Below, in pieces: positions 8,705 through 16,847 of a stretch of DNA of 64,000 nt; position 1 is the first letter of the stretch; every line of letters begins with the position of its first letter. Source of the stretch: a virus. The notes below the pieces were generated by a model that saw nothing but the letters and a program-made list of their open reading frames with translations, did not search any database and was not told the DNA's origin. The stretch covers positions 1 through 64,000 of the IMG/VR virus record IMGVR_UViG_3300034019_001883; one strand, written 5' to 3'. The position numbers and the translations under genes were made by a program.

Positions 8705-9491
8705 TAAGACGGCTTTGTTGGCGCAAAAAAAGAAAATGCTGCGCGAAGCGCCGATGTACCCAATCTTGCCGAACGGATGGTTTTTGCATTCTTTCAAGGT
8801 GCGAAATAGGGCGAATGCCATAATCCGTTTGCGTAGACTGAAATCTCCCGATGCACCACAGCTCCCTAACGGCAAAAGTTCTATGTACTTAGGGATAGAG
8901 GGTAGCCCTAAGCACCAAGAATACTTAGAAATGTGGAGGCGTCGGGAAATGCTGGCGGCGATAGATTCAGCCCTGGCCGCTTTTGACCGCCTTGACGCTA
9001 TTAGGGAGAAGACGGTAATTGAGCAACCTAGCCCAGAGTGGTACACGCCGCCCGAATTTGTTGATATGGCCCGGTCAGTCCTAGGAGGGATTGACCTTGA
9101 CCCAGCCAGCAACCCGATCGCTCAGGGGTGGGTTAAAGCAGAAAAGTATTACACCAAGGATGACGACGGCTTAGCTCAGCCCTGGGCCGGTCGAGTCTGG
9201 TGCAATCCGCCCTATGGCAAATTCTCCAAGCTATTTATGGAGAGGGCGCTAGGGTTTTATCAGTCTGGCCAGGTTACCGACTGCATTTTCCTGGTAAATC
9301 GCACCGGAGCGGCCTGGTACATGGACCTGACCCAGCGGTTTACCGCCGTCTGCCAAGTTAGAAAACGGATCAGTTTCTGGACCCCCGAGGGCAAACCCGA
9401 AGGCAGTCCCCGCTACTACAACGATTTCCTTTACCTGGGACCATCAGCCAAAAAATTCAAAAAGATGTTTTCCGAAGTTGGCAAAGTTTGA
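8688..9491 (+). CDS. Phage DNA N6-adenine methyltransferase (Dam family)
   Basis: 267 residues from the ATG at 8688, which has GGGGAAG 10 bases upstream; an in-frame ATG at 8643 is less likely. The core is the phage Dam-family signature: EWYTPPEFVDMA, GGIDLDPASNP (AdoMet-binding), then motif IV in VWCNPPYGKF (NPPY), followed by FLVNRTGAAW and RISFWTP. It would methylate adenine, possibly in GATC, which sits inside every HIP1 octamer. It could protect phage DNA from the host or from the nuclease encoded at 7606. A terminator follows directly. Confidence 0.85.
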   Translation: MSALPSKTALLAQKKKMLREAPMYPILPNGWFLHSFKVRNRANAIIRLRRLKSPDAPQLPNGKSSMYLGIEGSPKHQEYLEMWRRREMLAAIDSALAAFDRLDAIREKTVIEQPSPEWYTPPEFVDMARSVLGGIDLDPASNPIAQGWVKAEKYYTKDDDGLAQPWAGRVWCNPPYGKFSKLFMERALGFYQSGQVTDCIFLVNRTGAAWYMDLTQRFTAVCQVRKRISFWTPEGKPEGSPRYYNDFLYLGPSAKKFKKMFSEVGKV

Positions 9492-9496
9492 GGCAG

Positions 9497-9522
9497 ACCC
9501 CCGGCGATCGCTGGGGGTTTTG
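9497..9522 (+). terminator. Intrinsic terminator with a HIP1 octamer in the stem
   Basis: ACCCCC (9497-9502) pairs with GGGGGT (9513-9518) around a central GCGATCGC, followed by TTTTGCTTT. The HIP1 repeat forms part of the hairpin. Confidence 0.75.
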
Positions 9523-9594
9523 CTTTGGCATTTCTCCGTAGTAAAAACGCTATAGACGTGTTAAAAATACACTTGTATTGTTTTTTTGCTTTCT

Positions 9595-10707
9595 ATGGCC
9601 GGAATCCGCACCCTATACCCCCGTGGCAGCAAAGAGGATGGTTTAGGCGTATTCCTAGCCAAGATGGGCAGACACAAGCTTCTCACCCCTACCCAGGAGA
9701 TAGAGCTAGGGCGACAGGTGCAGGAGGGGCTATGGGCGGCGGCAACGGTCCTCGACGATCGCGATCGCCGTCAGCCACTACAAGAAGATTTTGAACGCCT
9801 CTACCGTAGCGAGCACGGTGAATTACCAACCCAGGTGGAAATTGACACCTACTTTGACGAAGCGCGGCAGCGGTTAATTGATACCTACCGCCAGGGCCAC
9901 CCGAAGGCGACAGAGGCGGAGATGCGCCGACACTTTGAACGGGTAGCCCGGCAGGGTAAGAAAGCTTGCGACCAGATGGTGATCCGTAACCTACGCCTAG
10001 TGGTGAGTGTGGCGCACAAATATTCCAAACACGGGCTAGAGCTAGGGGATTTAATCCAGGAGGGCGTCGTTGGATTAGTGCGAGGGGTGGAAAAGTTTGA
10101 CCCGGCCAAGGGTTATAAATTTTCGACCTATGCCTACTGGTGGATTCGTCAGGCGATCACCCGGGCGATTAGCAACAAAGCCAAGTCGATCCGCCTACCG
10201 ATCCATGTTGTTGACGTACTCAATAAGGTACGCCGCTATGGCCATGTTTTCCGGGCTCAGCATGGACGCTACCCAAACGATCGCGAAGTGGCCGAGCATT
10301 TCTCCTCCCGCAATGGTGTCTCCGTTGATGAATGGATGAGGCGGCTACAGCGGTTCAAGGCGATGAACATCGCGCCGACTAGCCTGGACCATGTGGTGGA
10401 CAACGGCGATCGCTCTAAAAGCACAATCCACGACCTTGTAGGGGGTATTGATGATAGCTCTATCAGTTTGTTTGGAGATCAGGTTATCAGAGAGTTGGCC
10501 GCCGCTGTGGTGGGTTTGCCAACCCGGGAGCGCCAGGTGGTGGAACTAAAGTACGGGCTAATCAGCGGTACACCCAAGTCGCTTAGTGAAGTCGCTAGGG
10601 AGATGGATGCACCCCTTGCGACGGTGCGAACGATCCACGTCAGGGCATTGCGGCGATTATCTAGGGAACGGCGGGGCTTGCGATCGCTCCTCGAAGGACT
10701 GGAGTGA
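9595..10707 (+). CDS. Sigma-70 family RNA polymerase sigma factor
   Basis: 370 residues from the ATG at 9595. Region 1.2 is present (GVFLAKMGRHKLLTPTQEIELG), then region 2 (MVIRNLRLVVSVAHKYSKHGL, DLIQEGVVGLVRGVEKFD, FSTYAYWWIRQAITRAI) and region 4 (LPTRERQVVELKYGL...SLSEVAREM...VRTIHVRAL). It resembles cyanobacterial group 2 or 3 sigma factors. A phage copy would redirect host polymerase to phage promoters or mimic a host stress sigma. Its stop overlaps a GTG at 10704 and it lies just upstream of a tagged helicase. Confidence 0.9.
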   Translation: MAGIRTLYPRGSKEDGLGVFLAKMGRHKLLTPTQEIELGRQVQEGLWAAATVLDDRDRRQPLQEDFERLYRSEHGELPTQVEIDTYFDEARQRLIDTYRQGHPKATEAEMRRHFERVARQGKKACDQMVIRNLRLVVSVAHKYSKHGLELGDLIQEGVVGLVRGVEKFDPAKGYKFSTYAYWWIRQAITRAISNKAKSIRLPIHVVDVLNKVRRYGHVFRAQHGRYPNDREVAEHFSSRNGVSVDEWMRRLQRFKAMNIAPTSLDHVVDNGDRSKSTIHDLVGGIDDSSISLFGDQVIRELAAAVVGLPTRERQVVELKYGLISGTPKSLSEVAREMDAPLATVRTIHVRALRRLSRERRGLRSLLEGLE

Positions 10708-10748
10708 ACCTGGATACAATGGAGGGTAAATTACCCCTCCCTTACCCC

Positions 10749-13700
10749 ATGGCTATTTCTACCCTGCGCCCGCTGCGCCCCCGGCGGGCTATTTTATTGC
10801 GCAAAGACGCCCAGTTAGGTTTATTTGGCGGTGAGACTGAAGTAAAGCCAACAGCGGCGGCCAAGCGTCGGGAGCGAATGCTGCAGCCCAAGGCACCACC
10901 CAAGCCACCCAAGCCCAGCACCAGGGCAACAGCGCCCAAAGAGGGTGACACTCGCATTAACCGGGCAGGCAATGAGGAGGTATTGCGGGCAGGACGGTGG
11001 CGATTGGCTAGTAACCCTAAGGTGGTTGCCAAGGATAGGGGAAGCGCCGCGATCGTCCCGGTGGTGGAGGCGGATGAGCCTATGCTCGAGGCAGACGAGG
11101 ACGCGATCGGCCCGGTTGTGGAAGAACCCATGGTGGAGTCCGAACCCCAAAACTTGGCAAACCCTGGCAGTACATTTACACTAGAGCAAGACGACAATTT
11201 AATTGAGGAAATTACCGATGGACTATCCAGGGATGATGAAGCCGCCCTCCGATCTGGAGGAGGAGTACCTGTTCGAGACGCCGACGATGGAGGAACTGTC
11301 AGCGCTAGCGATCGCGGAGCTTATCGACAAGTCGAACCCAGGCTCATCACTGCACGAGCAGAGCTCACTAAACCCGCAGATACCGGAGTCATTCCTGAGG
11401 GCATCCGAGATCATCTAAGGGATCACCAGCAACAAGGAGCCGCCGCCGCGATCGCCGCCATGGATAAACAAGGCGGCTTTTTGTTGGCCGATGGAACAGG
11501 GGCAGGAAAGACAAGGCAATTGCTAGCGATCGCGGAACGCTACCGACAGCAAGGTAAGAAAGTATTGATTATTGCCCCCTCTGAAGTCATTAAGCCAAAT
11601 TGGAAGAAAGGAACCGTTGCAGGTTCATTTAAGGATGACTCCAGCGCTATGGGCATCCCCGTGTCTTTGGCGATGCAAGCTGACAAGATGGGCGCAGGCA
11701 AGATCTGCATCAGCGCCTATAGCAGGCTCAATGCCTTTGAGGATGCGATCGATGACGACACCATTTTGCTATTTGACGAGGCCCACTCATTCAAAAATGT
11801 GACAGCCCAGCGCAGCAAGATCGGCATGAAGATGATGCGCAAAGCTAAAGCCGTGTGCTACGCAACAGCGACACCGGCGGATAAGCCTGAGCATATCGCT
11901 TACCTATTCAAGGCTGGCATTTTTAATGGACTAAAACAAGATGAAATCTTCTCCTGGCTTGGCATGAAGCAACGGGAAATCCGCGTAGGCGGAGGGAGGA
12001 CTGTCAAGAAATGGGAGATCCCACGGGGAAAATCTGCTGAAGTATACCAGCGCATGGCGGGACTATTCGACAACTTGACTGACAAAGGGCTGATGATCAA
12101 GCGCGAAATCAGCATGGAGGATGTTGATGTAGGCTTTGAAACCCTCACGTTGCCGGACAAAGCTCGGGTGATGCTAGAGGCAATCGAGGACAACTTTGAG
12201 GGCGGAGAAGGGCTAGAGCGAGCACAAATGTTAATGCACCAGCGGCGACAGCTGGAGCCTTACAAAATCCAGGCCGCCGTTGATCTAGCTAAACGCGAAC
12301 TAGCCGAAGGGCGTCAAGTTGTCCTGTTTATATCCAGGGTTAATGAGTCTGCTGTCAAAAAACGAAAATCCAGCCCAGACGATCCCGAGGTGGTCTTGGT
12401 AGATTCAGAGGGCACCGCTAAGCTGATTAGGGAAGCCCTGGAAAAAGAAGGCATCCTTGATATTACTGAACTGCATGGCGAGAGTGAAACCAAAGCAGAG
12501 GCGGCAATGGCAAGATTCCAGTCCGGCGAAGCTCGGGTAATGATTGCCACGGTGGAAAGCGGCGGTACTGGCGTCAACCTTGACGATAGAACTGGTGAGG
12601 CTCCCCGCACTTTAGTTATGGTCACGCCGCCATTCAACGCTGTTCAAAACCTGCAAGCAGCGGGTCGGGTATGGCGGATGACGACCAAAACCGCGCCCCG
12701 AATCCGATACCTATTCACCGACGCTGACGTTGACTCCTGGAACCGTCGGATAATCGCTAACAAAATGGCCGCGGTAGGTGCCGCTGTTCAGGGCGAAGTA
12801 GGCATCCTTGATCTACCCGAAGACATCTCAGATGACGCGATTGAAGCATTCATCGAGGCTAGGGACAAAAAGCAAGACTTTGACCCGATGTCACCCGCGC
12901 CCAGGCCGCCTGAACCAGTAACGCCGGTAAACACCAACAAATTACCCCCAGGATTTAGGGTGAACAAATATGGCGGCTACACGCGGGGCGGCACCTACGT
13001 TGAGGCGGGGGCAGGCTATATTCGCAATGAAAACGGTAAATGGGTCACCTACGCCAAGTCTCAGGTTGACGAAGCTGGTAATGTTACCCCTGAGCCAACA
13101 CCAGAAAAACCTGAAACCATGCCTACGGCTGAAAGGTTAGATGTGGCTAAAGGTATTGTCAGCAAGATCAACGCGATGGGAGAAGGAGAGACGCCCTACT
13201 CTCCGGAAGAAATAAAGTCAATTGAGTATGCACTCCAACTCATAGAAAGCGCTGACAACGATCGCGGGGAGGAGCGCAACATGGCGGGCTGGAGTGGGTC
13301 AACAAGGAGTGACGGGGTAAGGTTGTCAAGAAAAGTAAACGCAGGGCAACCATTGTCAGCTAGCGAACTGACAAATGCCGTCAAAATACTACAGATCCAC
13401 CGCAGACAACTAAAAGACGCAGAGATTGACCTGCCTTCCTACAAAGAGCCAACTGTTGCAGGGCTAGACCTAACGCCTACGGTATGGCAAGGCGGCGATC
13501 GCATTAGGGTGTACCTAAACGGCCCTGGGCGCAGAAGCTACGGCTACTTTGAGGTGAATGCATCTGGCAGTATTAAATATGACAGGGGCAGAGATGGAAC
13601 TCCCATTGACTCTGACTTTGCCCTAGGCGAACAAGGGCGGCAAATCCTACAGGAAATTACGCCATCAGCCCTCACCAAGTCCCTGCCCCCTGCCCCCGTC

Positions 13701-13898
13701 TTTACCCTAATGGGCGTGCCTTATATCTTCGACCATCACCGCGCCGTCCTGCGCAAGGCTGGCACCAGTTGGGAGCAGTTTGTAGCCGACCTCAGTAAGG
13801 AGGCTGACGGCGATCCATGCTGGGAGGGCTACGAGGCTGTAGGCATGAAAAAGAAACGCGGCAAGATGGTTCCTAACTGTGTTCCTGTAGGCCGCTAA
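10749..13898 (+). CDS. Tagged Strawberry-notch-like SF2 helicase
   Basis: 1049 residues from the ATG at 10749; GTG 10704 or ATG 10719 are alternatives. The N-terminus has the short tag: AILLRKD, Q-L-G-L-F (residues 22-26) and NRAGNEEVLRAGRWRLA. The helicase begins near residue 220: LADGTGAGKTRQ (Walker A), LLFDEAHSFKN (DEAH), CYATATPAD (motif III), GGTGVNL and LQAAGRVWR (motif VI), the Strawberry-notch pattern. The C-terminus repeats the first tag segment (FTLMGVPYIF...AVLRKAG, nt ~13700-13765) after SALTKSLP and ends in CWEGYEAVGMKKKRG...VPNCVP. Probably virion-delivered or clamp-associated. Confidence 0.85.
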   Translation: MAISTLRPLRPRRAILLRKDAQLGLFGGETEVKPTAAAKRRERMLQPKAPPKPPKPSTRATAPKEGDTRINRAGNEEVLRAGRWRLASNPKVVAKDRGSAAIVPVVEADEPMLEADEDAIGPVVEEPMVESEPQNLANPGSTFTLEQDDNLIEEITDGLSRDDEAALRSGGGVPVRDADDGGTVSASDRGAYRQVEPRLITARAELTKPADTGVIPEGIRDHLRDHQQQGAAAAIAAMDKQGGFLLADGTGAGKTRQLLAIAERYRQQGKKVLIIAPSEVIKPNWKKGTVAGSFKDDSSAMGIPVSLAMQADKMGAGKICISAYSRLNAFEDAIDDDTILLFDEAHSFKNVTAQRSKIGMKMMRKAKAVCYATATPADKPEHIAYLFKAGIFNGLKQDEIFSWLGMKQREIRVGGGRTVKKWEIPRGKSAEVYQRMAGLFDNLTDKGLMIKREISMEDVDVGFETLTLPDKARVMLEAIEDNFEGGEGLERAQMLMHQRRQLEPYKIQAAVDLAKRELAEGRQVVLFISRVNESAVKKRKSSPDDPEVVLVDSEGTAKLIREALEKEGILDITELHGESETKAEAAMARFQSGEARVMIATVESGGTGVNLDDRTGEAPRTLVMVTPPFNAVQNLQAAGRVWRMTTKTAPRIRYLFTDADVDSWNRRIIANKMAAVGAAVQGEVGILDLPEDISDDAIEAFIEARDKKQDFDPMSPAPRPPEPVTPVNTNKLPPGFRVNKYGGYTRGGTYVEAGAGYIRNENGKWVTYAKSQVDEAGNVTPEPTPEKPETMPTAERLDVAKGIVSKINAMGEGETPYSPEEIKSIEYALQLIESADNDRGEERNMAGWSGSTRSDGVRLSRKVNAGQPLSASELTNAVKILQIHRRQLKDAEIDLPSYKEPTVAGLDLTPTVWQGGDRIRVYLNGPGRRSYGYFEVNASGSIKYDRGRDGTPIDSDFALGEQGRQILQEITPSALTKSLPPAPVFTLMGVPYIFDHHRAVLRKAGTSWEQFVADLSKEADGDPCWEGYEAVGMKKKRGKMVPNCVPVGR

Positions 13899-13909
13899 CC
13901 CGCAGCAAA

Positions 13910-13937
13910 AACCCCAGCCATGGGGCCGGGGTGGTGG
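13910..13937 (-). terminator. Terminator of a minus-strand moron (copy 1)
   Basis: CCCCGGCCCCATGGCTGGGG followed by TTTTTG on the minus strand. The 28 bases 13910-13937 are identical to 48701-48728, which likewise sits just after a minus-strand small gene. Confidence 0.75.
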
Positions 13938-13944
13938 AGTGGGG

Positions 13945-14202
13945 TTAGGCTATCTTGAACAGTGCTACAGCCTCGCCGGGGCTCTCGCCTGACTGGTAAA
14001 AAGGTTGAATGCCTAGATCAACCTCCACCCCCTTGTCTCGAAGGGCCTCAACCAAAAAGTTCTCCCGCAAGTCTTCAGGGTATGAGACTTTGACATACCC
14101 GTCTCTGCTGTCGTCTAAGCAAGCCAGGACCTCGCCCCCTTCGGCTGCGGCAATGATCTTCCAGTCATGGTTTAGCGGTTCATGGTTTAGCGGTGCGCTC
14201 AT
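13945..14202 (-). CDS. Moron-type small protein A (85 aa)
   Basis: Encoded opposite to its neighbours. The start ATG (14202) has GGAG at 14212-14215 and a near-consensus promoter just upstream. The product contains a duplicated LNHEPLNHD phrase, then a small mixed alpha/beta domain (VLACLDDSRDGYVKVSYPED). No family is recognised. Its own promoter and terminator make it an autonomous moron, expressed independently of the surrounding operon and possibly in a prophage state. Confidence 0.65.
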   Translation of the reverse strand: MSAPLNHEPLNHDWKIIAAAEGGEVLACLDDSRDGYVKVSYPEDLRENFLVEALRDKGVEVDLGIQPFYQSGESPGEAVALFKIA

Positions 14203-14234
14203 TTGTTTGTCTCCGTAAGTGGCTCAACAATTTC

Positions 14235-14263
14235 AATATACCCCCTACCTATCGAACTGTCAA
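14235..14263 (-). promoter_or_regulatory. Sigma-70 promoter of moron A with flanking inverted repeat
   Basis: On the minus strand: TTGACA (14258-14263), a 17-base spacer and TATATT (14235-14240). TATCGAA and TTCGATA, a perfect 7-bp inverted repeat, flank the -35 box and may be an operator. The 20 bases ending in TTGACA are identical to those of the promoter at 26041. Confidence 0.75.
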
Positions 14264-14332
14264 CACTTTTCGATAAAATAGCTACAACCTAAGTGCTGTC
14301 TGTCTTCTGCCTCATCTAACTAACACTCCCCC

Positions 14333-16342
14333 ATGAAAACCTTTACCCTTGCAGGCGATCGCTACGCCGCGATCGCGTCCCCCCGTGGCATCGTCTTTCG
14401 CAAAGCGGCGGACTTTGACACCCGACTACCGATGGATGCTGAGCAGCGGGGTAGCATTGGCGCTGACCTGAATGCCTTGCTGTGTTCGCTGATGGACCTG
14501 CGCCTATCGCTACAACTAGCCCACTGGAACGTGAAAGGCATCAACTTCCAGCAATTGCATGAACTTTTTGATAAGTTGCAAGAAAGCCTATTGCCCCACA
14601 TTGACCTGGTGGCTGAGAATGTGGCTACCCTGGGCATGGTGGTGATCGGCACTGCGGACGACATCGGCGATCGCACCATCTTGATGCCCTACAGCAATGG
14701 CAGCGACCAATACGCCATCCTAGACGAACTAGCGGACCGCTACGCCTACCTAATCCGCCACATGATGGACTTGGTTGAGGAGCTATTGGCTGATGGCATC
14801 CAGGGGATTGCTGACGTGCTAATAGGCATCCACATGGACATGGAACGCAACGGCCTTTATTTTCTAGAATCCCATATCCCTAGCGCCAACCTACAGAAGG
14901 CAGCCAGGCGATCCATGCTGGAGGAAGGCGCTACCAAGGAACGCAACGGCGTTACCTACCGGCTCAACAAAAACCGTCGCTGGGAACGGAGCGATCGGGG
15001 CAGCAAGCCAGCCAGGGGTAAGCGGCCAAAGCCCCCCGGCGGTGTAGTGCCCGTCATCCCGATGGATGGCGCTAAGACTAAGGGTAAGTCAAAGCCGATG
15101 CGCTTTGATAGCCGTCCCCCGGGCGGCGGTGCCCAGGCGGTGCAGCAGGGCAAATTAAACGCCAAGGCACAACGGGCGGCGGCCAAGGTGACGCCAAAGG
15201 TGGCCCCCGCAGGCAAGCCTGCCAAGGCGAAAAAGGCTGAAGTGAAGCCCAAGGGCAAGAAGGCAACCTCGGAACCCTTGTCAGATGATGCCTTTGTCGA
15301 TCTGGCCCTGAATGCGGCCAAGGCGACCCAGGGCGGGCGGCTAGGGGACTCCAAGGTGTTTATCTCCAAGGTATGGGAAACCTTGCAGCAGCAGCACCCA
15401 GACCTAAACCTCAGCCTAGACGACTTCAAAAAACGTTTGGTGAGGGCTAACCGGCAGCGAAAGCTCGATCTAAGCCGGGCGGATATGGCCTACGCGCTAG
15501 ACGCCAATGACGTATCAACGTCTCAAATTAAGGACGACAACAGCGAGTACCATTTCATCCGCCAAGCATTTGAGCCCGAGCAAAAGCCAGCCTCGACAGG
15601 CAAGGTAAAGCCCAAGGGCAAAAAGGCAACCGTCAAACCCAAGGCGGAGAAAACCCAGCCACAGGCAAAAGCGATCGCGTCCTATGGTGAGTTCAAAAAC
15701 GAAGTTGCCAGGATCTACGACAAGCTCAACACTGAAGAAAACCTAAGCGACATGGTGCCTATCTATCGCATTCGCCGCGAGCTAGGCGATCGCGTCTCCC
15801 GTGCGCAATTCAAAGAATGGATGATGGACATCCAGGCAAGCGACAAAATACAGCTAATGGGAGGACAAGTGCCCGGTGTCACTCAAGATCAACGCGAAGA
15901 CTCTATCACAATCCCTGGCGGTGGAATGCGGTTTTACGTCAAAAAGCTAAAGGACTTTGACGGCAACGACGAGACAGATTCATCCAAAGCTCGCCGGAAA
16001 CCTAAATCATCAACGCCGTCGCAGCCTAAGCCAAAAACAACGCCTATCAAGTCCTACGACGACTTTAAGGGCGAAATAGCCAGCGTCTACGACAGGCTGA
16101 ACAAGGACTACAACCTAGGCGACTTGGTTCCTATTCACCGCATTCGCCGCGAACTAGGCAACCGTGTTTCCCGCGAGCAGTTTGACAAATGGTTGTTTGA
16201 CATCCAGGCCGACGACCATGTGCAGCTGATGGGCGGCGCCTTACCCAACGCTACTCAGGCAGACAAAGACGATGCCCTGCAAATCAGAGGAGCCCTTCGG
16301 TTCTACGTCAGAAAACTGAGAGACTTTGGCGGCAAGTCTTAA
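14333..16342 (+). CDS. Tagged Dps-type ferritin fused to repeated C-terminal modules
   Basis: 669 residues. Residues 1-25 are the strand tag (FTLAGDRY...GIVFRKA). Residues ~40-190 are a Dps domain: LAHWNVKGINFQQLHELFD with His64, His76, Asp91 and Glu95, matching the ferroxidase spacing (12, 15, 4) of bacterial Dps. Next comes the hairpin tag NGVTYRLNKNRRWER, a basic linker with PKGKKAT repeats, one domain of the type FISKVWETL...LDDFKKRLVRANR, and two tandem ~90-residue repeats (LVPIxRIRRELGxRVSRxxF...QLMGG...RFYVxKL). Dps oxidises iron with peroxide and binds DNA; in a phage it may protect or compact delivered DNA. Q-L-x-L-F is absent. Confidence 0.85.
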   Translation: MKTFTLAGDRYAAIASPRGIVFRKAADFDTRLPMDAEQRGSIGADLNALLCSLMDLRLSLQLAHWNVKGINFQQLHELFDKLQESLLPHIDLVAENVATLGMVVIGTADDIGDRTILMPYSNGSDQYAILDELADRYAYLIRHMMDLVEELLADGIQGIADVLIGIHMDMERNGLYFLESHIPSANLQKAARRSMLEEGATKERNGVTYRLNKNRRWERSDRGSKPARGKRPKPPGGVVPVIPMDGAKTKGKSKPMRFDSRPPGGGAQAVQQGKLNAKAQRAAAKVTPKVAPAGKPAKAKKAEVKPKGKKATSEPLSDDAFVDLALNAAKATQGGRLGDSKVFISKVWETLQQQHPDLNLSLDDFKKRLVRANRQRKLDLSRADMAYALDANDVSTSQIKDDNSEYHFIRQAFEPEQKPASTGKVKPKGKKATVKPKAEKTQPQAKAIASYGEFKNEVARIYDKLNTEENLSDMVPIYRIRRELGDRVSRAQFKEWMMDIQASDKIQLMGGQVPGVTQDQREDSITIPGGGMRFYVKKLKDFDGNDETDSSKARRKPKSSTPSQPKPKTTPIKSYDDFKGEIASVYDRLNKDYNLGDLVPIHRIRRELGNRVSREQFDKWLFDIQADDHVQLMGGALPNATQADKDDALQIRGALRFYVRKLRDFGGKS

Positions 16343-16352
16343 CTGATGCTTA

Positions 16353-16380
16353 TTTGCAACAAGCAACCCCAGGCTATACT
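16353..16380 (+). promoter_or_regulatory. Possible promoter for the 16407 operon
   Basis: TTTGCA (16353-16358), 16 bases, TATACT (16375-16380), 27 bases before the next start. The -35 match is weak. Confidence 0.3.
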
Positions 16381-16406
16381 TAGGCTGTCCTCCTTCTTTA
16401 GGCACC

Positions 16407-16847
16407 ATGGGTACACAACAGGACCTCTACAAAATGCTGGCGGAAGGCGGCACTCGGCTTAGGAATACCCGACGCATCCACCAGCAGGCGATCGCTAACA
16501 TCGCCACCCTGCAGCAGCAAACCTTGTCAGAGCTATCGCGGCTGCGCGATCGCATCGAGTCAGCCGGTATCGGCAACGACCCGGAGGCGGAGGCGCAATA
16601 CTTGAAATTGCTAGCCACCAAGCGCAAGCTGGAGCAAGTACACCAGATGAACCCGGTGCTCGCCTCCATGCCACCTGTGGCCCTCCAGAAGGCGTTGGAC
16701 TATGGCTTATTGCTATTGCAGGTCTACAGCGGCGGACGGCTTTCTAAGGCATCTGGCGGCGACATAGAGGCCCATATCCTGCGGCTAAAGCGCTACCGTC
16801 ACCCGGCAGCAGTAGCCCAAATCAACGCACTGGAGCAATTACTGTGA
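16407..16847 (+). CDS. Unknown helical protein at head-operon start
   Basis: 146 residues, mostly helical with a coiled-coil N-terminal half (LRNTRRIHQQAIANIATLQQQTL...). It begins a run leading to head genes and its stop overlaps the GTG start of the next gene (GTGA). Position and fold would suit a small terminase or packaging accessory, but no HTH or diagnostic motif is seen, so it remains unassigned. Confidence 0.6.
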   Translation: MGTQQDLYKMLAEGGTRLRNTRRIHQQAIANIATLQQQTLSELSRLRDRIESAGIGNDPEAEAQYLKLLATKRKLEQVHQMNPVLASMPPVALQKALDYGLLLLQVYSGGRLSKASGGDIEAHILRLKRYRHPAAVAQINALEQLL

